From assembly GCA_036346355.1 (NCBI GenBank), contig CM070572.1, positions 7,943,001 to 8,007,000 of the forward strand: 64,000 bases of DNA. The letters run 5' to 3'. How positions within the stretch are numbered: the stretch's first letter is position 1; each line of letters opens with the position of its first letter. Below the pieces are notes generated by a model. The model worked only from the letters and a program-made list of their open reading frames with translations, did not search any database and was not told the DNA's origin. A program made the translations under genes and the position numbers. Positions 44,031 to 54,454 of the stretch are shown here, piece after piece. The stretch comes from Rhipidocladum racemiflorum. Lineage: Eukaryota; Streptophyta; Magnoliopsida; Poales; Poaceae.

Positions 44031-46001
44031 TTTTTTTTTTGATCAAAAAGGGCAACAGAAGATGCCCCAGTTTCATATAGAAACAGTATATATTATAACG
44101 TCCAACATGTCCCAAAAAAAAAACCAGAAACATAACCTTCCACCACAGTCATCAAACTTATTATTAGAACTCAACAACAGAACCATATGACATTCAACCC
44201 ATCAGGTTTTTTAGATATGAAGAGACTAGAAACAATTCTTCCGAAATTTCCTCATCTTCAGGTTTAGATGCAACTGTGTTAGATATGTTACTCCCAGATC
44301 CAAGGCCAATGGCGCCCGAAACTTCCTCTCCAGACTTGCGCAGAATGAGTTCATCTGAACCAACATCTCTTTCCTGTACAGCGGTTTCCAATCCCTTAAT
44401 AACATGAGGATTTTTCTCCAAATACTCTTTACACTTGACCAGCTCTGTGACAAGAAAATCATAATATTTCTCATGGACCATAAACTCCATAAAATGGCTA
44501 CACAAATGGTGTTCAACACAGCATTTGTTTTATTGCTAACTCAAAAACAAGCAATAGACTCAAAGTTGAAACCAATATTCAAATCAAAGAAACTATTGAC
44601 CACCTCCCAAGAATTCTTGGCAACCACACAATCAAAAAACAGATGAGTAATAGACTCATTTTCATTACAAAAGCTACACACTTTATCTATCCCTCTTTTT
44701 AGCAAATTATCCTTAATCATGATCTTGTTATGGGAAAGGAGCCAAAGAAATAAATGAATCCTGGGGGGGAACAATTAAGGTCCAGATTGAGGGAATAAAA
44801 CAGGCATAACCCCCCGAAAATTAAATGGCAAAAAGAGATTTGACAGAGTAAACACCATTGCTATTATACTGCCAGATCAAAGCGTCATCATCGTCCACAA
44901 AATTAATACTATTAACCACTTCCCTCAATTCTAATCATTTAATCATCAGTCTTTCTGAGAAATTCCTTATAAAAGAGCATTTAAAATTAATGCCATCCCA
45001 AATCTCAGCAATCGTTAGACCTTTCTCATTTGTAATAACATACAATCCCAAAATTGAGTAGCTAAACAAGAATTTCCAAACCAAATGTCTTCCCAAAAAC
45101 TAATCTTATTCCCATTCCCCACCTTCCATTTATAACCAAATTTAGTAGCATGCATAGCCCAAACAACACCCTTCCAAAAATTGGAAGCATGCTCCGTATC
45201 GCAAAGAAAAATATTCGGTCTATCAGTTTTATATTTAAACTTAATCAAGTCTTTCCACTGTCTAGATTCTTTAGAACAAAACCTCTTAACCCAAGACGCC
45301 AAAAGACACAAATTCAAATCTCTAAGACCCTCGAAATTATTCCAAAGGCAACTCGCCATGTGGGAATTGATGAGATCCAAAGCCCATTGGGGAAACTTGA
45401 AAAAAGAAAGGAGGTAGAGAGGTATACTAGCAAGACAAGATTTAATCAGAACTAACCGACCACTGTACGACAAAAGTTTACCCCTCCAACATGCGATCCT
45501 TTTCAAAATTTTATCAACAAGAGGTTGAAAATCTTTCCTTCTAATCTTATCATAATAAAGAGGAATGCCAAGATATTTAATGGGAAAAGACCCAATTTTA
45601 CAACAAAAGTAATTAGCATATCTTTCAATTTCAGAATTATCACAACCAATAGCAATTAGCTCACTCTTATGAAAATTAATCCTCATCCCAGACATTTGCT
45701 CCAAACACGTTAAGAACCATTTAAGATGCAAAACAATCTTATCATCATTTTTAATGAACAGAAGGGTGTCATCAGCATACTGCAGACTAATAATACCAGA
45801 AGAACAGAACCTTTCACAAAGCACTTTTATTAAACCAGCACTAGAAGTTTTAATTAACATTCTAGTAAAGACATCTGCCACCAAGTTGAAAAAATTTGGG
45901 GATAGAAGATCCCTTTGTCTCGGACCCCTACCAGTATGAAAAAACGTATTCTCAACATTGTTTATTTTAATTCCAACAGAACCTTTACTTATGATAGAAA
46001 C
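44031..46001 (-). mobile_element. 5'-truncated LINE, unit C copy
   Basis: Flanked by the same AGGGCCACCAAT duplication (44019-44030 and 46002-46013) as the unit B LINE and nearly identical to it. The RT ORF (46001 down to 45015) is shortened by a single-base difference near 45043. The zinc-binding domain is visible as an ORF at 44541-44774 (LFLWLLSHNK, CSFCNENESITHLFFDC). Confidence 0.92.
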
Positions 46002-46384
46002 AGGGCCACCAATCAACCCACGCTAACCATTTTCACGTCGCGGCTGCTAGTGCTAGCCGCCATTTTTTTGTCGTCGCATCGCAGGAGGACACGAAGCGTG
46101 GAAGTCTGGAAGATTGGACAAGCAATCATCTCGACAGGGATCTGATAAACATCATTTTGCTAAAATCACTCAAATCTGGGAGTATTGGATCATCGTTTAG
46201 ATTCGAAAGTATTGATTACATCTGATCCTATGATTTGATTGAACGGTTGAATTTTTAATCCTACAATCCAAAATTTGAATGTTATTTAAGACAAAAAGAT
46301 CAGGAAGATACACAGAATATTTTGGTGATGAAAGCATGCATGCATGCGTGCATGGTCCACCGGCTCTCGGCGTTCTTCTTCCCC

Positions 46385-46392
46385 TATAAATA
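46385..46392 (+). promoter_or_regulatory. TATA box of laccase C
   Basis: TATAAATA in the same context as in A and B, 149 bp before the ATG. The promoter of this truncated gene therefore looks unchanged. Confidence 0.7.
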
Positions 46393-46533
46393 CCTCATGC
46401 ATCTGCTTCGGATGGCCAAACACAGGCAAAGCGCTCATTAGCTACAGCACACGTTAAGTTCCAAGGTTGCTCTCTTACCTAGCCCCATGATTTCCTACAC
46501 TTCACGATCGAATTGAAACCGTGACGTCTGACG

Positions 46534-47499
46534 ATGGGTATGGCTAAGATGCCCCCGGTGCTTTGGTTAATTGGTGTGGTGCTAACATTTGGAGCTGCAG
46601 TTAGCCCGGCTCAGGGATCCAGGACTCACCACTACGATTTCTTTGTAAGTCTACTTGCATGCATATAGCATTTTAGTTTATATGTGTGATCTAGAGCTAT
46701 ATGTACATATATGCACACGCATGCATTTACTCTGCATGTAAACAAGAAGCCTGATGATAGCATGTCTGCAATTTTATTTCCTGAAAGTGCCTACTATACG
46801 CAACAATATCTTTGAAAAGATTGTTTTTGTTTTAGAGGATGGGACAGCTAGCCAATTACACCTCAAAAGTCAAAACTTGCCCTGTTTTGCTAAACTAAGT
46901 TGCCTGCTAGAGATCTTTCAGTGGAAAGCGTGATAGTGGTAGATACGCACGCACGAAATGAATTAACGACATATATACCTCGTGTGATATCTTGCAGATA
47001 AAGGAGGCCAACTACACAAGGCTCTGCCATGAGAAGACCATCCTCACCGTCAACGGCCGGTTCCTACCGACCATCTACGCTACGGAAAGGCGATGTCGCT
47101 GCCGCTAACGCCTACAACCAGGGCGATAAAAACATCACCATGCACTGGTAAATTAGCCCAGCCGGCCATTTACGTACATGACATCTCCTGCGACTTCTTC
47201 ACCTAAGCAATAGTTAACGTTCTCACGCGACAATGGCATGCGCCATGCATGCAGGCACGGCGTGGACCAGCCGCGGAACCCGTGGTCGGACGGGCCGGAG
47301 TACATAACGCAGTGCCCCATCCAGCCCGGTGCCAACTTGACGTACCGGATCATCTTGTCCGAGGAAGAGGGCACGCTGTGGTGGCACGCGCACAGCGACT
47401 TCGACCGCGCCACCCTCCACGGCGCCATCGTCATCCACCCCAAGCGCGGCGCCACCTTCCCCTTCAAGAAGCCGCACAAGGAGATACCCATTATCCTCG
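46534..47499 (+). pseudogene. Laccase C, exons 1-3 only, frameshifted
   Basis: Exons 46534-46644, 46998-47147 and 47255-47499 correspond to laccase exons 1-3 with normal splice sites. Exon 2 is 150 nt rather than 152: a 3-nt loss (TTCCTACCG for TTCCCCGGCCCG) and a 1-nt gain (GCTACGG for GCGCGG) shift the frame, and a stop follows within the exon. Exons 4 and 5 are missing because intron 3 runs into spacer DNA at 47602. It keeps the first two copper motifs in sequence but cannot make an enzyme. Confidence 0.9.
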
Positions 47500-47602
47500 G
47501 TACGTATGCGATGCGATGCATGCCATGCGTATAGCGTTGCGAGATCGGATGTATGCGTATGATCATGCGATACGTTGTATTAATCGATCGATCGGCACAA
47601 TT

Positions 47603-48540
47603 TTTTGGGGATCGGATGTAATTGTTTAAATTTTCAGGTGCCTTTCACAAAAAACAACGAAATCCAGTTTTTTGGGGGCATTTTCGCAAAAAAGGGAATT
47701 AGCCGTAATTTTTAGAATTTGTAGGGGCCTTCCCGCAAAAAATCCGATGCAATGAGCCCCATCTTTGCCAGCGTCGCGCCACAAAAAAAAAACGTGAGCT
47801 GGAGTTGAAGCCACATGGAAGCGTTTTACCACTGTGCTACGGAGTTGTCGTGTTAAAGCAATGGTATAACTTATTTAAGTTGCACTAACCCAGTGGCTAA
47901 AAGGACAACATGGACGTAGGCCAAGTGAACACGCCAGCCAAAAAAGGCGTTGGAGGTCGGAACCCTTTTGGGTGTAATATAAGTAATACTAGTTATATGC
48001 CCGTGCGTTGCTACGAAAAACAAAATTGATAACGAAAAATAAAGATTAAAAAAAAATTATTTCACAAGATCAAACATCTATCTTTAACGCTTCGTTTCTT
48101 GCAAAAGCTAGCTAATTAAAGCAACGCTTCGTTTCTTGCGTAGGGCAATTAAACAGGGCAATTAAGCAGGGCAATTAAGCGGCAATTAATGACGTGGAAA
48201 GAACGGACCACTGCCACCAAGTGATGCTTTAGAATAGTAGAGATTAACTAGAAAAGTGAGCGCAGCGTACGCCGCACGTATGAACGAAAAAACAAATTTG
48301 TGTTGTTTTTTTAGAGAAAAAACGGACAACGAAAACACTTATTTCGGAAAAAACAAGAAAAAATGGACTACGAAAGCATTCTTTCTGGGGAAAACGAAGA
48401 AGTTTTTTTTCGGGGGAAAAACGAGCCACGAAAACATTTTTTTCGTGGAAAACGAATAAAAACGGGCAACGAAAACATTTTCACGGATAACGAAAACATT
48501 TTTTCCGTGAAAAACGAGAAAAAACGACCATATAAACATT
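47603..48540 (+). repeat. Fragment of a fourth unit (D), A-type spacer
   Basis: Matches unit A from 8467 to about 9405, including the A-specific CAGGTGCCTTTCACAAAAAACAACG wording and the 264-bp ACTAG-flanked insertion (about 47995-48248), then the first third of the minisatellite (48249-48535). It is joined on the left to laccase C intron 3 and on the right to an LTR. Confidence 0.88.
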
Positions 48541-51500
48541 TTCTGGAATTTATTTGGATTTATTTGGAATTTATTTGAATTTATTCCATTTTGAAATAAT
48601 TAAAGAATTTAATATTGCAAATAAAATTTTGTTGGAAATATTTTATTTGAGTCCAAAATGTTCCAAAATATTTTCCAGAATTTTTCTGGAATTTTTCTGA
48701 GTCTTTTGCTATTTTTAATGAATTAAATGAATTGCTGGGAATTATTTTAAATATTAAATCGCTGGAAAATCAACCGAAAGCCATCTTGTTCATCCGACCG
48801 AGCCCGAGTCGGACTCGAGTTCGAGTCCGACCGAGCCACGTGACTCGGCCAACCCACTCCTAAACCTAATCAATCCCAACCGTTGGATCAAGATCCAACG
48901 GCCGAGATCCGCCTTCACGGTTCAAGCCGTATCCGCCCGGATCCGATCGCCAGGCGATCGTGGCCGTTGATCGCGCCACGTGATGGGCCGAAGGCCGTCG
49001 TCTTCGCTGAGTCCGAGCCGGACTCGCCGCCGCACTCCGCCGCCGTGAGGAACTAGGTCTCCGTCTTCCGCGACGGACGCCGAGGCTATTTAATGCCCGG
49101 ATCGCACCCGAGGACCGCCGTGACCGCGCACTTCTTGCCCTAACCCGCCGAGCTCTAGCCGCCGTAGGTTCGCGGAATCGCTCGCCGTAGTTGCGTGAAG
49201 CGCCGCCAGTCCTTGCCTCGCCTCGCCGCCGTCCGATCCTCGCCGCCATTGACCCCAGTTCGAAACCCGAAGCCAGCGCGCTGAAGACACCATCCATCTC
49301 GCCGAGCACGCCCCAACCGCCGTTTGGGTGGTCGCTGCCCTCGGGCCACGGCCAACTCCGCCGTGAAGCCATCGCCGACCCGAAGCTCCACCAACCGTCC
49401 GATCAAGATCCAAAGGCCCGGATCGTGCCACGCCACCTCGGTGAGTTTCCCGCTGAAAATCCTAGATCTAATCCCAACCGTTGGATCTAGATCCAACGGC
49501 TTAGGTTGCGCCGTATCAAGAATCGCACCAGGTTAGATTGGATCTCGACCGCTGGATCAAGATCCAACGGCCCACGATCGATCACGCGTCGCCCCAAGCA
49601 CATGAGGCCAAACTCAATCCCAACCGCCGGATTTCAAACCAACGGCCACGATTGTGCCACGCGTCCAGGAAGCCGGCCCGTCGCGCCACGCTACGTGCGT
49701 GATCACCGACACGCGGGGCCCGTGTCAACGATGCATCGCGGACGTCACCCATGACGTCATCGGTGGGACCCACCTGTCAGCACCGTGGGCTGAGTCCCCG
49801 CTGACGTCAGCAATGACGTCACCCGAGTGGGCCCACATGTCAGTCTCACGTTGAGTCGTGGACCGAGTCCACGGTGGACCCGAGCCGAGCGTGGACCGAG
49901 TCCATGGACCGGCTGACGTCAGCCGCCCAATCAGAGGCTGCCACGTGTCCATGCTGACGCAATAATTAATTTCCGAAAAAGAAAATGATTTATTAATTCG
50001 AAATAATGATTTCAGATTTTGTTTCAAACTTCAAACGCTTATAACTTTTGCGTTTCAACTCCGATTTGAGTGATTCAAATTTCTAAATTTGTATAAAATT
50101 GAGATCTACTCAAATATGAATTTTATTTAATTTTTGGACTAAAGTTTTTCTCTGTAATATTATTTAATTGATTATTTAAACTTTAATAAATCATAACTTT
50201 TGCATTTTAACTCCGATTTGAACGATTCCAGTTCCTAAAAATCCAGAAAATTATGTTCTCTCTGTTTATGGATTTTATTTGGAGTTTTGGGATGTTTTTG
50301 CCTAGTGTTTATTTGTGTATTTGCTATTTGCACGCTTTACGAGTAGACGTTGAAGTGCCGGAAGGATTCGAAGGAGAAGTGTTGACTCAGGATCCAACTC
50401 AAGACCAAGAACGAGTACTTTTTGAAGGCAAGTTGTGCTTTGACCATGTTGATCCTATTTCGAAATCTATTTTGATTTAAACTATTGCATGCTAGTTCAA
50501 TTAGAAAGATACTTTGTTTAAACATGGGGATAGATAAATACCAATTTGTCAGATGACACCTTGATTATTTAAGTATGTGCCATGACCCTTGTCACCCTAG
50601 TTGTGGTGTACTAGTTGGACATTATTAAATTGCCAACATGGGTTTAGACCGTTGTAGTATCTTTGCTTAGACACCTACGTGCTCATGACATGATTTTGGA
50701 CAATAAAATGTTAATATTGACTTAATGATATATTGAACCTGTTTTGGGAAAAGTATCATGTGATGTTGATGGCACGTGGTGCATGGTAATCAAGCGGGGT
50801 TTGATAAGCGATTTCGGCCAGGGGCATGTGGCAAGAGTAATCAGTGGGCCGATGTGGCATCGGGGATGTTGATTTGGTTCTTCGGGTAGTCTTGCCCTGG
50901 TCACTCTAAGGACTTAACCTTGCAAGCCTTTGAACTGGTCATACTTGCAACCACATGGTCGAATGGGACGGCCCTAGTTGACTAAGTCGCTAAGGACTCA
51001 CTTGTGGAGCCTCAGGGTGTCGATTACACCGCTTGTGTGATTGTGCGGGGAGCGTATCGTGGCTGTGGCCGATACCCATCTAACGGTGTGTTGGTCCCAT
51101 ACTTCGCCTTGGCTAAGGGAAGGGATGGTGTAGAGCACGAACCTGAGAGGACCACCTGTGTTGTTTGAGGCTTCCGAAAGGCTTTGTTCACTGAACTTCG
51201 CCTTTGTGGTGTTTGACTGTATCTTGTGGGTAAAGTGCATAACCTCTGCAGAGTGTAGAATCTATTTAAATAGCCGTGTCCACGGTACTGGACAATGCTC
51301 GGGAATTACAGTCAAGGGTTAGACTTTCTCAAAAATAACTTTGGTTTGAAAGGTTGGGTTGGTTTAATAATGAAGATGATGGAAATGTGGTTTAGGATGG
51401 GGAAAAATGTTTATTAAACTTCTTGAAAAGTTATTTACGCTTTATTGCTTTCGAATCTACTTATATTATTTGTCAAATGCTGTTTTCTGCAAATGTACCT

Positions 51501-51953
51501 TGTGCTATTCCTTTGTACCGAGCCATGCATATAGTATATTAGCCTGCATTCTGTGCATGACTTGCTGAGTACCAAGTACTCACCCTTGCCTCAACACAAT
51601 ATCAGTTGAAGAGGAGATTACGCCAGCTTTGGAGGAGGAACTCCAAGAGGATCCGTCTACTTAGGGATGCGAGCCCAGTCAGTTGCCTGTGGTATACTGG
51701 ATGGCGCCACGAAGCTATTTGATTTTCCGCTGCTATTATTTCTCTTTTAATAAGTTTCGCCTTGCGAGGCATACCTTTTGTAACTTGACCCTAAGGTCGA
51801 GTAACCAGTTTGGTTATTTAAATAAAGTACTTTATTGGTATCGAGTGGTATGATTGTGATATTTACCAATGTTAAGACTGTGTGCACTAGCGCGTTCCTG
51901 GACTAGTGCTGAATACACAGAGGGTCCGGATTTGCAAATTCGGGGTCCCGACA
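48538..51953 (+). mobile_element. Long LTR (about 3.4 kb), plus strand, 5' end missing
   Basis: Same family as the minus-strand LTR at 54455-58033, with which it can be followed from the ATTTTCTGGAATTTATTTGG region to the terminal GGGGTCCCGACA. About the first 65 bp (TGTAACATCCC...) are missing at the junction with unit D. It contains four perfect TGACGTCA words (49740-49922), repeated CCGTTGGATC-type palindromes (48880-49640) and a short ORF (50253-50480) conserved in the other LTR. No internal region follows: the right flank is array DNA, so this is a solo LTR or a remnant. Confidence 0.85.
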
Positions 51954-52083
51954 ACGCGCCGACGACCTGCCGAAGCTCCTCCGCCGCGGTAACCTCCGGT
52001 ACCCACTCCTCCTCGCCCTCCTCTATGTTTCTTGTGAGGTGTTCTTTGGTCACTTTTTATCAGCTGGAGCAACACCTCTTACT
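51954..52083 (+). repeat. Last 130 bp of unit D
   Basis: ACGCGCCGACGACCTGCCG onward matches 15448-15577 of unit A with about five to six differences, then diverges at CTTACTTGATTGG, where A and B have CTTACTAGGAGTC. This is the right end of the array. Confidence 0.88.
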
Positions 52084-52740
52084 TGATTGGTGTTCTCTGA
52101 AGCACGTTCAATGATAGATCGACACCCTGAAAACAAAAGGAAAATGTGTGGATTTAGAAATCGGTAATTGACAACAATAATTAAATCTGTCTTGAGGCCT
52201 TTTAATGGCTACGGTTCTACTCGTCATATATTCATAAATGCGGCCTATATTTCAAAGAGACACACTAATATTTTAATCAGTTAAGATTTTTATTGTTCAC
52301 ATAAATACCACATGACCTGACTCGGGTCAGACGACAACTAAGCATTTTCCAGGTCGGCGATAGCCCGATCTGAGAAACCATTCAGGTTGGACTATGACGT
52401 CTTTTACCATACCGATCTAGATTTAAGTCAGTCCGATTAGGCTCTGATCGGATAGAAAAAAAAAATCTTTTGCGCAGAGATAACGTGTAAAATAAGCTTT
52501 CTCTGATAGGTACTGACAACCGCTTGGAAGTTGCTAATAGCGAAGTGGCACCTCGCTGACTAAAAGTCATCCTTTTGGTAAGAAGATACCTTTTAACCAA
52601 ACGACGCCTCCTGATGGGAAGACACCTCTATGAAGGTAACAATTGACATCCCTTCAAAGCTATAAATAGGCTTCTCTCGCCAATAACAAGAAGATGAGGG
52701 ACAACAATTGCAGCAACAAGGAGAGCGCAAGATAGCATTA
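52084..52740 (+). other. Possible solo LTR sequence with TATA box at 52661
   Basis: No gene. TATAAATAGG at 52661-52670 is followed by CTTCTCTCGCC, and after the Tourist element the sequence continues with GCAATCTTGTAATCTCATTC and CAATACAATC phrases typical of LTR R/U5 ends. A full LTR could run from about 52100 to 53388, but no duplication or partner was found. Confidence 0.35.
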
Positions 52741-53301
52741 GAGCATCTCCAGCAAGGGCCCCTAAAACAGGGTACCTATTTTGGATTTAGGGACTCCCCC
52801 TATTTTTTGGGGCCCTGTTTTCAGAGCATAAGTCCAGCAACAACCCCTAAATCTCAGCCCCTATTTTATTTTTTCTCCTATTTTGATATATCCACTATGT
52901 ATAATCTTCATTTGACACCACTAAAATTCAATCAAAAATATTTGTAATACATAAAACATAAGCATATTAACATTTACAATTTAAAAACATGATATTTCAA
53001 ATTTAAATTTAAAATTTTCAAAACTTGATAAAATTTTCGAAGCCTCTCATGTATTTTCCCATCTTCAATAATAGAGGTTGTACTCGTGTCCCTGGGAATT
53101 GGGGTTGAGAAGGCAAATTTAGGGACCTCCTAATTTTAGGGGCTTGAGTTGGGGCCCCCTGGGAATTGAGGCTGAGGAGGCAAATTTAGGGGCCTCCTAA
53201 TTTTAGGGGCTTGAGTTGGGGCCCTGCTGAATCTGGTTTTTTTACTACACTCCCTATTTTAAGGTTTAGGGGCTGGTTTAGGGGCTCTGCTGGAGATGCT
53301 C
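52741..53301. mobile_element. 561-bp Tourist-like MITE (PIF/Harbinger)
   Basis: Ends GAGCATCTCCAGCA and TGCTGGAGATGCTC are perfect inverted repeats, flanked by TTA on both sides (52738-52740 and 53302-53304). These features define Tourist/PIF-type MITEs. The interior has a repeated phrase AGGCAAATTTAGGG(G)ACCTCC with TTTTAGGGGCTTGAG (53110-53220). No transposase. Confidence 0.92.
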
Positions 53302-53809
53302 TTAGGCAATCTTGTAATCTCATTCTGTACTTTGTCTAGAGAAAAGCAATACAATCTAATTTTCATCCATCCCTAATTCCCCTTTCAATGTCATTTGAAT
53401 AAATAAAGGCAACACAAAATACATTCGTAAGCTCGATCTAGGAACCCCAGGTCCTGAACATCGACAGTAACAAATGGATCCAGCTTCACCATAAGCAAAA
53501 CTACCAAACAAGGCCTCTCACTTGGGACAAGAAGGGGGATTGTTCTCCAATCTCTCCTTGCTGTAGATGAACACCACGCCTTGGCTGCTCTTCGTTGCAC
53601 GGTTTATCGCAAGCTAGAAAAAAGAAGCGAGGTCTTCCCGTTGTTCTAGTAGCAAGGTGACAAAATGGTCGCTGGGGGAGTGAGCTCAACACAAACCACA
53701 GAGGGAATTATAGATGAAATACATGGATGCTACAATAGCTTCGGTTTGATCCATGGACTATATTTCCTATTTTGAGCCTTAAATTCACAGAGCATGTGCA
53801 TTGATGTGA
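53302..53809. other. Spacer, possibly internal retroelement sequence
   Basis: The first 90 bp look like the 3' end of an LTR. The rest has short ORFs on the minus strand without recognised domains. No tRNA or gene was seen. Confidence 0.35.
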
Positions 53810-54354
53810 TCACTCAAACCAAACAATATCTCGAACCATCCCATCGAGGACAAACCTTGTTAGATGAGTGATTGTGGCATCCTCCTCTACTATCAACTCC
53901 CAATCGAGGCGGCTGTCTCTGAGCGGATGGTAACGAAACACAGTGCCCTCCAACTTTGAAGAGTAGGTGCGAGCGATCTGCCGTATTGCCCGACGCGACG
54001 TCTCTTGGATACCGGCCTCAAACGAAAACCTCCTCGCTGTGATGTTGATAGGACGACTCACCTTGGTCTTTCTCTCTGGCATACACAGTGATCTTGACGT
54101 CCCATGCTAAGGCCAGTCCCGCCTTCACTATGGTGGTTCCCCGGTAGATCGGTCACTCAAAACCCCCCAAGTAGTTGCATCATGCGCCACAACTCAGCGG
54201 CGCAACCTCCCTCACGTTCAGCATAGTTGTTGATCATCGTCATCTGCCAAAGACACTCACGTGAGAACACAATATTTTCAATCAAAGTAGAGACAAAAAA
54301 ATTCAGCAAGGGGTATAAATAAGAGAGAATGGGATAAGTCGAGAGTTCACTCAT
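53810..54354 (-). pseudogene. Decayed internal ORF of the minus-strand LTR element
   Basis: Read leftwards: 54354-54157 ends AAELWRMMQLLGGF, then after a stop the reading resumes as PIYRGTTIVKAGLALAWDV and, after a frame change, KVSRPINITARRFSFEAGI and RRAIRQIARTYSSKLEGT to 53810. The segments appear to be one former coding region that starts about 100 bp after the primer site. I do not recognise the product; no zinc knuckle, protease or RT motif is present. A non-autonomous element is likely. Confidence 0.5.
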
Positions 54355-54438
54355 TATCTTGGCAAATTTTAAATTTAGAAAATAGTTTTATCCTCACTAC
54401 GACCATTCTAACCAAGGGTAGGTCCTACAGTCAGTATG

Positions 54439-54450
54439 GCTCTGATACCA
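54439..54450 (-). promoter_or_regulatory. tRNA-Met-type primer binding site
   Basis: On the minus strand the sequence is TGGTATCAGAGC, the classic complement to the 3' end of initiator tRNA-Met used by many plant LTR elements. It lies four bases (GAGG on that strand) beyond the end of the LTR at 54455, which identifies that LTR as a 5' LTR with its internal region to the left. Confidence 0.88.
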
Positions 54451-54454
54451 CCTC

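Larger units (their letters stand above)
40378..47602 (+). repeat. Tandem unit C of the laccase array, truncated at intron 3
   Basis: Begins at the shared word CCACGGGACTGG, with a small extra duplication GGACTGGAGTAGCTGG at its head (40383-40417). It follows unit B, including the foldback and LINE, to intron 3 of the laccase, where it is joined to spacer DNA of another unit at about 47602. Confidence 0.88.
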
